Assembly: GCA_037893245.1 (NCBI GenBank)
Contig: JBAIAA010000441.1
Location: forward strand, 2,232,001-2,296,000
DNA: 64,000 nucleotides
DNA from: Crossaster papposus
Taxonomy: Eukaryota > Echinodermata > Asteroidea > Velatida > Solasteridae
Reading direction: 5' to 3'
Shown: positions 11,401 through 23,400 of the stretch, one piece after another
Position numbering within the stretch: the stretch's first letter is position 1
Layout of the letters: the number at the start of each line of letters is the position of its first letter
The notes under the pieces: model-generated
Database searches by the model: none
What the model saw: only the letters and a program-made list of their open reading frames with translations
Told to the model about the DNA's origin: nothing
Position numbers and translations under genes: made by a program

Positions 11401-14400
11401 TGTTTTTCTAATCATCCTAAAAAATTATATTTCCTTGCCTGTCTATAATTATAAAATAAATATGTATTTATAAAATTCCTATAAACATTATTAAACAACG
11501 GATGTTCACAATGAATATATATTAAATCAGGCCTAACGTGGCATACTTTCGGATTGTGCGAATGTAAACAATTCGTTAGACCATGTATAATAAAATGGTC
11601 AGACAATCCATGCAGCTAGCTAGTATGTTGTCGCCAGCTCAGGAACACCGTGGACGGAAGAATAATAAGCAACCGTTGATTATCCGCCCAGAGGCCTGCT
11701 ACAGTGTCGAAAAACACCGACGATTTGCACCATACCATCAGCATTGGGAAGAATTAATTTGCTTTAATTTATCAACTTGGAGAACTGAGAAACTTTTGTA
11801 CTGGAAGTTGTGCCACACAAACATTGTCCGTTAAAATTACTTGTGCGTCCCATATCTGCATTTTCAGAGTGCATACATAAACGGTCGTCGTGTTCCCCGT
11901 AGCTAGCTACATGTAGCAACTTGAATTATTGCGTGCCAGCGGGAATTTCCCGAGGCCGTTTTCCAAACCCCAACTTCGTCTCCACTGAGGCTTCGTTCCT
12001 GTAGTTTGGCAATAATGATGGAGCCCGCATAGGGCCTAGGCTGGGGTTTGGAAAACGGCCCGCGTGCTTTTAGTTCCGAGTTGTGCAATGCATGCGTGCG
12101 ATCGCGAAGATCGCTGGAAAGTTCGAATCGTGTAAATAGGCTGTTTCGTGTATAATATCGCGTAAAGTTTTTTCTTTTCGTTTAGCAGTTTAAAACATAA
12201 AGATGGATAGAATATGCAAGATAAAGGTATCAGAGGAAATAAGAGATTCTAATCTTTGTTTAAATGATGCAAACTTTAAGAAACTTTGTGATTAATTTTG
12301 CAGTGTCTGTTCAGGAAAACAGAAAAAGGCCATGTATCAATTAGTCCCTTCGTGAAAACGAAAAACTCGATAGGGATACATTTTTCTTAATCCCCTAAAA
12401 TAATCCCCCTTAAAAATAATAAATAATATCTCTTAACAATTTAAAAACAATGCCCTCTATTCGTGTTCGTGACATGCATGCATGTTCTTTTTAATGTCGC
12501 CAATAACCAGTTTGGTATGCTATTTGGTCAACTATTCTGTATTTTGTTCCCTAATATTTATAATAGTGAACCGGGCCCTCCAAATAACGAACACGATCGT
12601 TAACTTATAAATAATACTTGTACTTGGACCTTTACAAAATCCCTGGCTTCGGCTCTGTATCAGGCTAAAGCCTATTGCTAAACTGCAGAACGAAGACAAA
12701 GCTGATGTTTGAAAAACAGCCATGTTCGTGATCCGGGGCCAGTATGCCAAACCATCAAAATAGTTGCGGTTTTGCAAGTCGGTATTCTGCAGACTGACCG
12801 GCCATCGTCGTAACTATTCATATTTAAATTAGCTCCCTAGCGCTCCAGCTGGCCCGGCGGGTCTGCAGAAGATTGGGTATATTCACGTTGTTTGTTATTT
12901 AAATGAAGCGTTCTGGCCCGTGCTAGGACGGGTAACTAAGGGCTCTTTTGTTTAAAAAGTCTGCAGGAGTCTGCAGAAAGAACGCGGCCGGCACGGCTAG
13001 TCAATTTCAGTAAGCGGCCTAAGAAAACAGGCTTTGAAATTGCCGGCTCTGTTGTAGAACAACAGAACGATGCACACAGAATGATCGTTTTTTAAAACTT
13101 TATTCAACAAAAATCTACATTTCTGGGAATAAAACCTAAAATTGTAAGTATTAAAGATGTCATTCGTGACAACAAAATAAAATTTTGGATGAAATTGTTA
13201 CCCTTCGAACGTTGAGCGAACCATTACGTGAATTTTGCACAAATTCATGCTTGTTTTTTTTTTCTTTTTTTCTTTTTTAACAGATGGAAAACTTTGAGAA
13301 TGTGGCGTCCACCATGAGCACATCGGAAGCTGCCTCGACCCTGCGAGACTTCAGCGAGGATAGACTGGTTGCGAGGACCGCACTTCGGGGAGCTTACGAG
13401 GCTTACTCAGGGCGGAGTCACGATGAGGGGCGTGGCAAGGGTGTGGCTGTTCCCCAGCAAGGGTTTCAGAATCCCGGCCTTATGGTGTCTGTGCTCCAGG
13501 TGGGCTTGTGTTGTAGTTTTTTGTTTGAAATGTTTTATTCCATATTAATTAATAATTGTCGTGCTTATATGTGACCCACTCCACAATAATGGGTAGTATG
13601 AGTTATAAATTGAGTTATATACATGGTTGGAAAGCCCACAGCCTAAGCTTCCAGTTGGTATATAATAGAGCTCCATAGCTACTCCCGTTCTGGAGATATG
13701 ACATGTTTGCTTTTGATTACTTCAAATGTCATTAATGGCAAAAAAAGTAAATCACATTTTGATGAAATGTTTACCCTCTCAACTTTGAGTGGGCCATTAC
13801 ATGATAACGCACAGCACGACTTAATACCCTTTTTTGTAGAGCCGGTCACATATAGCGCTTTCCATCATATCAACGATTTTGAAGCACTTAATGTTACAAT
13901 GATTACCCCGTTCATCCAGCCATGGGCCAGCGGATTGTTTTTAGGATGGCACTGAAAATGTACAAAAACTCGGTGCAACATTTGTCTACCATACATTTGG
14001 GGCATACTCGACCTCAGCAGACCCAAACGTGAAGGTCTTCGTTCACAATCCAATCTGGTTGTTTCACGAACCTCAAAGAAGGCTAGGAACCGGGCATTTC
14101 TCCTATCGCCTTACGGAATGCTTCATCAATTGAACAGTTTAAAAGACTTTTGACCAGTTCGCGCCGGAGGACGTATATACACGCAAAGTTTTCCCCAGAT
14201 TCAAAACGGATGACACACAAACACGTCACGAGCAAGGCCGGAAATGTCTGTCAGCAGCGAGCAAGGCCGGAAATGCGTGGGTGTGCTTTCTGAACCCGCC
14301 TCGAATCGAGTCCGCCTTGGATCGAGTTTCGTTAAAAATTATCTCGCGCCTCGGCTCGGTGATGCTAAAATAATCCTGGCGCGAACTGGTTAAAAACACA

Positions 14401-17400
14401 TCTGTTCAATCGAACCTTGTGAATTGTAACTTGTTTTATTGTGTGTAATGTTCTCATGATTTCTTCATTCTCCCCAAGCGCTTTTTATCCTTTCGAAAAG
14501 GCGCTCTATAAATATGTTATGCCATGGACCGATATAGGTGCTCAAAAGGCCTCGACCCTCAAATGCACCCATGCTTCTAGGTGAAGAGAGGCAATTGTGG
14601 AACTTTAGGTGTCTTGCCCAAGGGCGAAAACGCCATCGTGCATCAAGTCGAACACCGTAACCACTAGGCCATGGCATTCTACAATGGGCCATAGATACAT
14701 GTATTTATATGAATACTCAGTGTTGTCTAGAGGAATTCCTTCGAAAAAACAACAACATGGAATTTATAATTCAGTATATTGAGTTTTTCTTTTATTACCA
14801 ACATATGTTGAAATACCGAGCTGGCTCGATTTTTACTCTTACATGTATTTTCTTGAATTACCTGAAATTACCTCATTTTCAATCCTTTACAAAGGGAGCT
14901 GACGCCAACCACAAGCCCCAGGCTAGCCAAGCGCTCCAGTCGCTCTACGAGAGGCGAGACGAACCCACGGAGCCGGAGACTAGATTGAACGATACCATCG
15001 GACCCCTGCTGCAGCATTACTGGGCACTGCACGGCGAAAAGCTGGCAGTCTGGGATACGTCATCTGACGTACGTGATGCTTGGGGGAACTCATGTGTCCT
15101 TTTTGGATCCCTTGTGTCATCTCAGTCTTGGGCTTAAGGCAATTCTTAGGATCCCAACAGCAGGAACACCAGCCACATTCGAGTGTCTGTTGTGCATTTT
15201 CTTCCATTTCTATAATTTGCTTCTCAGTGATTCGCATATCAGAAGCGAAGCAGAGGCGCAGATTTTTTTTATTGAAACAAGATCCGAGGCGGGTTCAGGC
15301 CGATGGTACCGAAAAAGCACACCCACGCATTTCCGGCCTTGCTCGCTGCTGACAGACATTGCCAGCCTTGCTTGTGACGTGTTTATACGTCATCCATTTT
15401 GAATGTGGGGGAAGACTGTGCGTGTGTATACATCATCCGGCGCGAACTGGTTAAGGCAATTCTTAGGATCCCAACTGCAGGAACACCAGCCACATTCGAG
15501 TGTCTGTTGTGCATTTTCTTCCATTTCTATAATTTGCTTCTCAGTGATTCGCATATCAGAAGCGAAGCAGAGGCGCAGATTTTTTTTATTGAAACAAGAT
15601 CCGAGGCGGGTTCAGGCCGATGGTACCGAAAAAGCACACCCACGCATTTCCGGCCTTGCACGTTGCTGACAGACATTGCCAGCCTTGCTTGTGACGTGTT
15701 TATACGTCATCCATTTTGAATGTGGGGGAAGACTGTGCGTGTGTATACATCATCCGGCACGAACTGGTTAAGGCAATTCTTAGGATCCCAACAGCAGGAA
15801 CTCCAGCCACATCCTAGTATCTGTTGTGCATTTTCTTCCATTTCTATAATTTGCTTCTCAGCGATTCGCATAATTATCGGAAGCGAAGCCGGAGCTAAAG
15901 AAGCAGCCAAGGTTTCTAAAACCCCCAAAAGATTTTACCCCACTGAAACGTAAATGCGGGGTGTGTAATTACGGTCAGTTACTATAGCAACTGATGGTCC
16001 ATTCATCACCATGTGCCAGTCGCTAGGTTTGCCAAGCACGCACACGATTATTGATGCACAGGTTAAAAGGTAGGATACACCATTAGTAATTGCTTAAATT
16101 ATCAGGAATGGGTGAATTTGGAGGGTTGTATTTTATAGTAAATATCGTTTAACTGACCTGTCCAAAGTTCTATATTCATTGATGCCGAGAAAAAAGCAAG
16201 ACAAGCATCATTCGTTTTCAACCGGCGTCGGGCAGTGGTTCTAATATTCTTCTGAATTTGTTTTGATTAGAAAATAAAATTACAGGATATCTGGCACACT
16301 TCTTTTGCTGGATGCCTACAATCATTATTTACTTTCAAATAAGTAGGATAATTCCTAATAATTTGGTAGTAATTTTTCTTTCTTTCGATATCGGCACATG
16401 GTGTATCCTACCTTTAACCAGTTCGCGCCGGATGACGTATATAAACGCAATAATTCCCCCAAATTCAAAACGAATGACGCATAAACACGCCAAGTTCAAG
16501 TTCGGAAATGTATGTCAGCAGCGCGCAAGGCCGGAAATGCGTGGGTGTGCTTCCCGGCACTATCAGCCTGAACACGCTTCGGATCGAGTTTCGTTAAAAA
16601 TAATCCCGCCCGTCGGCTCGGCGATGTTAAAATAATCCCGGCGTGAACTGGTTAAGCAGTTCGCGCCGGGATTATTTTAACATCACCGAGCCGATGCGTG
16701 GGATTATTTTTAACGAAACTCGATCTGAGGCGGGTTAAGGCCGATGGTACCGGGAAGCACACCCACGCATTTCCGGCCTTGCTCACTGCTGACAGACATT
16801 GCCAGCCTTGCTTGTGACGTGTTTATGCGTCATTCGTTTTGAATGTGGGGAAAACTGTGTGTATACATCCTGCAGCGCGAACTGGTTTGAGATAACTCCA
16901 TACGTGAGCGTAACATGTTTTTCTCTATTTATTTGCAATCATCTAGGTGACACAGAAGCCGTTCACGATTCAAGACGCCGTCTTGAAACTCGTGGACAGC
17001 TGCTCTCCTCTTACAGCTAGTCTCAAGAGATCTCAAATGACTTATCTCTGTCTCAATGCTCCGGTGGAAACACTCGGCTGTTTGCTGAACGCCTTGAAAA
17101 TTGGCGAACGTGATGAAAACGGTAACGTTTTTTTTAGGATTTTATTTTCTCATGTTAAAGTGTAGTTGTTATTTAAAGATATATTTAAAGATTTTTTTTT
17201 TTTATTTTTTTTTGGTAGCGACAACAATTGTGACCCAATCCACAAAAAAGGGTATTATGTCGCAAACAAGTAAAAGTGAGTTATATACATAGTTGGATAG
17301 CCCACAACATCAGCTTTCATTTGGTATAAAATAGCTCCAAAGCCTGTGTCTCCATATTTACCATTTTGGAGATTATGACATATTTGCATATTGATTACTT

Positions 17401-20400
17401 CCTTGGAATTCAAATTACACAACTAAGAAAACAGGCTTTGAAATAGCTGGCTCTGTTGTAGTGCAACAGAGTGATGCACACAAAATGGTCGTTTTTTTAT
17501 ATCATCAAAATCAACATGTCTGTGAATGAAACTGTAGGTACTCAGATGTCATTCATGACAAAAAAAGAACAATTTGAAAAAAAAATGTTCTTCCTTTAAC
17601 GTTTAGCAGGCATTACTTAATAATGCACAGTGCGACTTAATAGGCCTTTTTTTGAAGCTGGTCACAATTTCTCAAAACCTTAACCAGTTCGCGCCGGGAT
17701 AATTTAACATCACCGAGCCTTGCTCGCTGCTGACAGACATTTCCAGCCTTGCTCGTGACGTGTTTTTGCGTCATCCGTTTTGAATCTGGGGACAACTTTG
17801 CACGTATATACGTCCTCCGGCGCGAACTGGTTAAGAATGGTGCATAACAATTGATGTTTTAAGATTGTTTGATTTTGAAAAAACAAGAAAAAGAACCTCT
17901 GAACATGAATATCAATTTTGTTTTAAGGTCACATCTAATTCTATCCAATCCCATTGAATGGCGAGTTGTATTCCGCTTTTTCTTCCCTCTCATTGGCTGT
18001 GAAGGCCCTGAACATGAATATTAATTTTGTTTTCAGGTCACATCCAGTTCCATCCAATCCCATTGGATGAGGAGGAGTTGGATTCCACTCTTCCTCCCGT
18101 CTCATTGGCTGTGAAGGCCCCTGAATCTGAATTGGGACTGCCGTTGTTTGAGATAGTTTGCAGACTCATGTTCACAGAATGCCCTACTCAACTAGTAAGC
18201 TTTATTTTCACTCCATTTTTCATAATTGTTTTATTACAATTTTCAAAAACATGATGTTTAAAATCATGATGATTAAAATCAGGGACGCCTGTAAAAGAAT
18301 AACAAATATACTAAAACAGATCATTCTCAGTATTGCAATGTTAGGTTTAAATACACAGGTTGTTTTCTAACCATACTCAACTCGCAATACATGGATGTCA
18401 CACGTGTCAATTGTTTTTGTTCCTCCATCCAGCTTGAGTTTGTGCACATGAGTCAACAGGCACGGGATAAGGTGTTGGATGTCTCTGCCTTCTCAAGGAA
18501 GAAATCGACTGTAAGTCCCTGGTTCTTACATTATCGGGGGTGACTCGTGACTCGGACTCGAGTCTCGCTTTCCTTGACTCGGCCTCGAGTCTCGCTTACC
18601 TCGACTCGGCCTCGAGTCTGGCTTACCTCGACTCGGCCTAAAGTCTTGCCTTCCTTGACTCGGCCTCGAGTCTCGCTTTCCTTGACTCGGACTCAAGTCT
18701 CGCTTTCCTTGACTCGGCCTCGAGTCTCGTTTTCCTTGACTCGGCCTCGAGTCTCGCTTTCCTTGACTCGGCCTAAAGTCTTGCCTTCCTTGACTCGGCC
18801 TCGAGTCTCGCTTACCTCGACTCGGACTCGAGTCACGCTTTCCTTGACTCGGCCTAAAGTCTTGCCTTCCTTGACTCGGCCTCGAGTCTCGCTTTCCTTG
18901 ACTCGGTCTCCAGTCTCGCTTTTCTTGACTCGGACTCGAGTCTCGCTTTCCTTGACTCGGACTCGAGTCTCGCTTTCCTTGACTCGGCCTCGAGTCTCGT
19001 TTTCCTTGACTCGGCCTCGAGTCTCGCTTTCCTTGACTCGGCCTAAAGTCTTGCCTTCCTTGACTCGGCCTCGAGTCTCGCTTACCTCGACTCGGACTCG
19101 AGTCACGCTTACCTTGACTCGGCCTAAAGTCTTGCCTTCCTTGACTCGGCTTCGAGTCTCGCTTTCCTTTACTCGTACTCGAGTCTAGCTTTCTTTGACT
19201 CGACCTCCAGTCTCGCTTTCCTCGACTCGGACTCAAGTCTCGCTTTTCTCGACTCGGACTCGAATCTGGCTTTCCTTGACTCGGACTCGAGTCTCGTTTT
19301 CCTTGACTCTGACTCGAGTCTGGCTTTCTCTGACTCGAGTCTCGTTTTCCTTTACCAACACTAGAGTCTTGCTTTCCTTTACTCCCACTCAAGTCTGGCT
19401 TCTTGAACCGGCCTTGAGTCTCACTTTCCTTGACAATAAATAACTTGTCTGGTAGGGATGTGTATTGGAACTGGGTAATCGAGTACCCGACCGTTTATGT
19501 CAGGAACCGATTCCAGATTATGAAATTCAGTACTCGTGGCCAATTATATATAAGTGCAATTATAAAATGTGCAACCTCCAGTATTGTTATCACGTTAGGG
19601 TTGACAGCAATTTCCCTATGAATTTCAAATGGATGCGTCCGTGTCTGTCATTCCCTGCAGCTTCAACTGTATGATATTGCTCTTGGCAGCTTGCCAGGAC
19701 CAGACCATTCTAGAAATCAGGAGGGTGCAGTACTAGCCACAGCAAAGCTAATGCAACTCAGGTATTTAGAGTATTGTTTTTGTGCTTTACAGTGTGTAAT
19801 TTTTGGGATTCATTCAGTTAAGTAAATTGTTTGCCCTTTTGAACACCCAAAATTGAAGTGTCAGAAGTGGCTAGTTGAAGAAAAATTAAGAGAAGCCGCA
19901 GAAATTATCAGAGGTCAGTCAAAAGTCAGATTATGACTTGATTTGACACGATTGGCTCGCGATTTGACACGATTGGCTTCCCATTCGACTAGATTAAGTT
20001 GTGATTCGACACGATTGGCTCGCTATTTGACACGATTGGCCTAGCGATTTTGACACGATTGGCCCGCAACTTTGACACGATTGGCCCGCAACTTTGACAC
20101 GATTGGCCTTGTGAATTAACTTCTTATTCTTCATTTCCAAACAGCGCAATGTCCCACGGTTCCCTGAACGCGCTGAAGCTGCTCCTGAAGCACAAGCTGT
20201 GGTGTGAAGCCATCACCCTGGTACAGAAGAAGGCCGACGACACTCGGACCCACTCGGAGCTCTTCCATGTCTTGTTGATGTCCATACTGCAAGTACGTGT
20301 GAAACGGAGTAATCACGATCCAATTCTAGTTAAGAGTACTGATATCCAGCAGTCTGGGTTGGTCAGCTGTAAAAATAACGGCAGGGCCCGGAGCTTAAAC

Positions 20401-23400
20401 TGATAGGGAAACGGCCGGCCTTGCGGGACCCATTCAGACAGGGTGCCATGTGTCTTGGGGATCCTCCATAGCCCACCTCCCATGGGACTCTCCTGGGAAA
20501 ACTGCCCAGAATCAGTCTACCGTAATACATCTATACAATGGTTCTCCTTTTGAAATGTTTCTCATTCTTCTCCTGTGTGATAATTGTTCCTTCTTACTCG
20601 AAGTTTATATTCTCCACAGTTCACTTGATTGTTTTTTATGTCTTATATTTGTACACATTCCAGCCGTGAATATGGCCATGATGCCGGCACGGCGCTAAAC
20701 CCAAAACTCACTCACTCACTTACTTGTGTTGGTCAGGGCAAATCGACCCCAAACACGACAGATAAAAGTTTAAAAAATCCAGACCGAAACTGATTTGAAC
20801 TCCCCAAACCTATACCTGATGTTATTGATGTCTTTATCGGTTTGTTAGTTGCAATTCTATGCACCATCGTTAAAAAAATAATCAAACATTTGTTTTAAAA
20901 TTATCGTTAGTGCTGCCACCATTTTGTTTTTGCCTGAGCTATCGACAACTTCTCTTACAGCTAGATTTTTGTATCATTGTAGCTGTAGCTCTAGATGGCA
21001 TTTCAAACAGCGCTACGAAATGGCCGCCGCAGACAATTAGCCGTAGCTGTAGCTCTAGACATTTGTTTCGGTTATGCTGTAACTAAAACGTTGGCGACCA
21101 TTTTTTTTACAAAACGGGTAATAACAATCAAAAAGTTGCCATCGCTGCAGGGGTGTATACCTTGCTAAAAATCACCACGAGCATTATTCCCCTCATTTGG
21201 TGCCCAACCCTCCAGGCTGATGGCGTAACTCTTACATATCCCCCAAAATCTGGTTTTGTTGTTGTTGTTGTTGTTGTCGTTGAATCTTAAATCACGGTCT
21301 TTAAATTTCCACTTTTAAAAAAATTTTCATTGAAACAGAATCGGGAAATAGTTCCAGAGTACTATGAAAGGCTGTGGTCGTGTCTACCACAGAAAATCAG
21401 GTTAGTGTTACGAGGATTATAGCATTTGTGACCCAACCCAACAAAATCAGTCGCAAGTCGCCAGAACTACTTTTGAGTAATGCACCTTTTAAGTGTCCTA
21501 CACAACAGAAATCAACAGAAACAATCAAATAACAAATAACAACTTTACATTATAAGCAACCAATCATCAGTTGTACACTGAAATCCATATGGCACAGCTT
21601 AGACCACAAGGACTGGCATATAACAGCTGCAGGCCTTCAGCCTTACCTCCCTCAACCCCTCCCCCCATCTCCACCCCCTCCCTCCACAATAAAACAGGCA
21701 AACCGCAAGTTCACACAGAGGGAAACTCACCCTGAGACCGTTTCTAGGTCATTTGATACACCACAGCTGCTGTTGACAGGCGGCTAGCTTTCTATACACA
21801 AATGAATGGGGCTTCTACACAAATGAATGGGGCTTCTACACAAATGAATGGGGCTTCTACACAAATGAATGGGGCTCCTACACAAATGAATGGGGCTCCT
21901 ACACTTGAATGGGGCTCCGCTCAGGGCTGGAATACATGAGGCTATATTGAAGGGTGAACAAACTCTGTGAGGCACAGGGATAGTTAGAAAACAAATTCAG
22001 CAGAATTGGCCCAAAGATTTTTTAGTAATACAAACAATATCAAAGCGTGCCTTACGGATGAGCCCCTCAGTTTAGGGAAGGGATAAGGTGTCAACCTTAG
22101 TGATACAACAAAATCAAGAGATTTGGTCACAATAAAAGTGTGTGACTAAAACCATCTAGGGCTTTTTGTTGTTAACTTCTGCATGTATGAAGCAATGTAG
22201 ACCGGAGGTTGCAATTAAAGGTTGGATACACAATTTGCAGATATCGAACAATTTTACTACTGAATTATTAAGAAATATCTTACTTATTTTAAAGTAAATA
22301 ATGATTGTAGGCGTCCCGCAAAATGATTGCACTAGATGTGCTATAATTGTTTAGAAAATTTTTATAACCAACAAATTTCGAAGAAAACAAGAACAACATT
22401 AGAACAACTGCCCGACGCCGGTTGAAAACGAACGCCGTTTTTCTTGCTTTTCCTAGCATTCATGATTGATAATTCAAGCAATTACTAATGGTGTATCTTA
22501 CCTTTAAATGTCAACAATTGTGATTTCAATAAAGCTTTTCAAAATCACATCCAAATGCTCCAAATTCACATCTTCGATTATTAAGTCGTTAAAATGCAAA
22601 TTTACATCAAGTGGATGCGAGTTTGGACTTAAACAACTTTTGTGAATTTGTAAAGAGGATGTAAATTTCGCTCATTTTTATGTGATTTTTGAAATCTTTT
22701 GTTGAAATCACATTCTTCTAATGACCGTGTCTGCGCTTTGATTGCAAAAACACATCCTGCCTTTTTTCTAGTTTTTACGATAGGTCAATTTCAATTTGAT
22801 AATAATTTACATGTGCGTGTCTGTGTTCTGTCAGCTCCCTGGAGTTCTTGAAGCTGCTGACCACACACCACCAGCCCAGCAATCCCAGAATCCACTTGTG
22901 CCAACAGGTGCTGTGCCGACCCCAGGATGACCTCCAGATAGGCATGGTCAGGGATCAGCTCATCACACTGCTGGGCCGAGAAAAGGTAAAAGGTCAAAGA
23001 AACTGATGGGATATTTGTGAGGAAGACACTTGATACTAAACCGGTGTAGCGTTTCGCGATATATTATTTTTCAGGAGCTGGGTTGTGCGTCAATGTATAT
23101 TCATGGAAAGAGCAATGGCAACTCGTATATTTTAAAGAGCTATAAAGAATTTAAAAAAAATAGCTTGCCAATAGCATAGTTGGTAGAGAGAAGAGCAATG
23201 GATCGAAAGGTCTGTGGTTCGAATCTGACTATCGTTAACGATTGCCTTTTTCTTCGACAATTTGTTTGATGTTCTATTATAACCATAGAACAAGGTTGAA
23301 GGGAAAACCGGGTTAGGTTAGGCTTAACAAAAATACAACGAGAACCGATACACTGGTTAGTTTTTAGCGACTTCCGGCGAATTGAGACGGAAGTGGGCAC

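Larger units (their letters stand above)
8930..13255. mobile_element. MITE family D copy split by a 3.7-kb transposon
   Basis: The left half (8930-9307, GTGACCCCTCCACAAAAACG...CACAACTAA) and right half (13020-13255, TAAGAAAACAGGCTTTGAAA...) are contiguous in uninterrupted copies (17228-17668, 54175-54565). The insertion sits at TAA. The left half also holds an expanded 18-bp array. Confidence 0.85.

Noticed and set aside
18526-19392. 288-aa Lys/Arg/Asp/Ser-rich frame on the minus strand
   Set aside because: A 30-bp minisatellite in an HPS6 intron; any frame without a stop in one unit stays open throughout.
22986-23006. HPS6 stop codon directly after REK (VKGQRN then TGA)
   Set aside because: AAG/GTAAAA is a good donor and a phase-0 exon at 23492 gives a tail resembling HPS6; kept only as an alternative.
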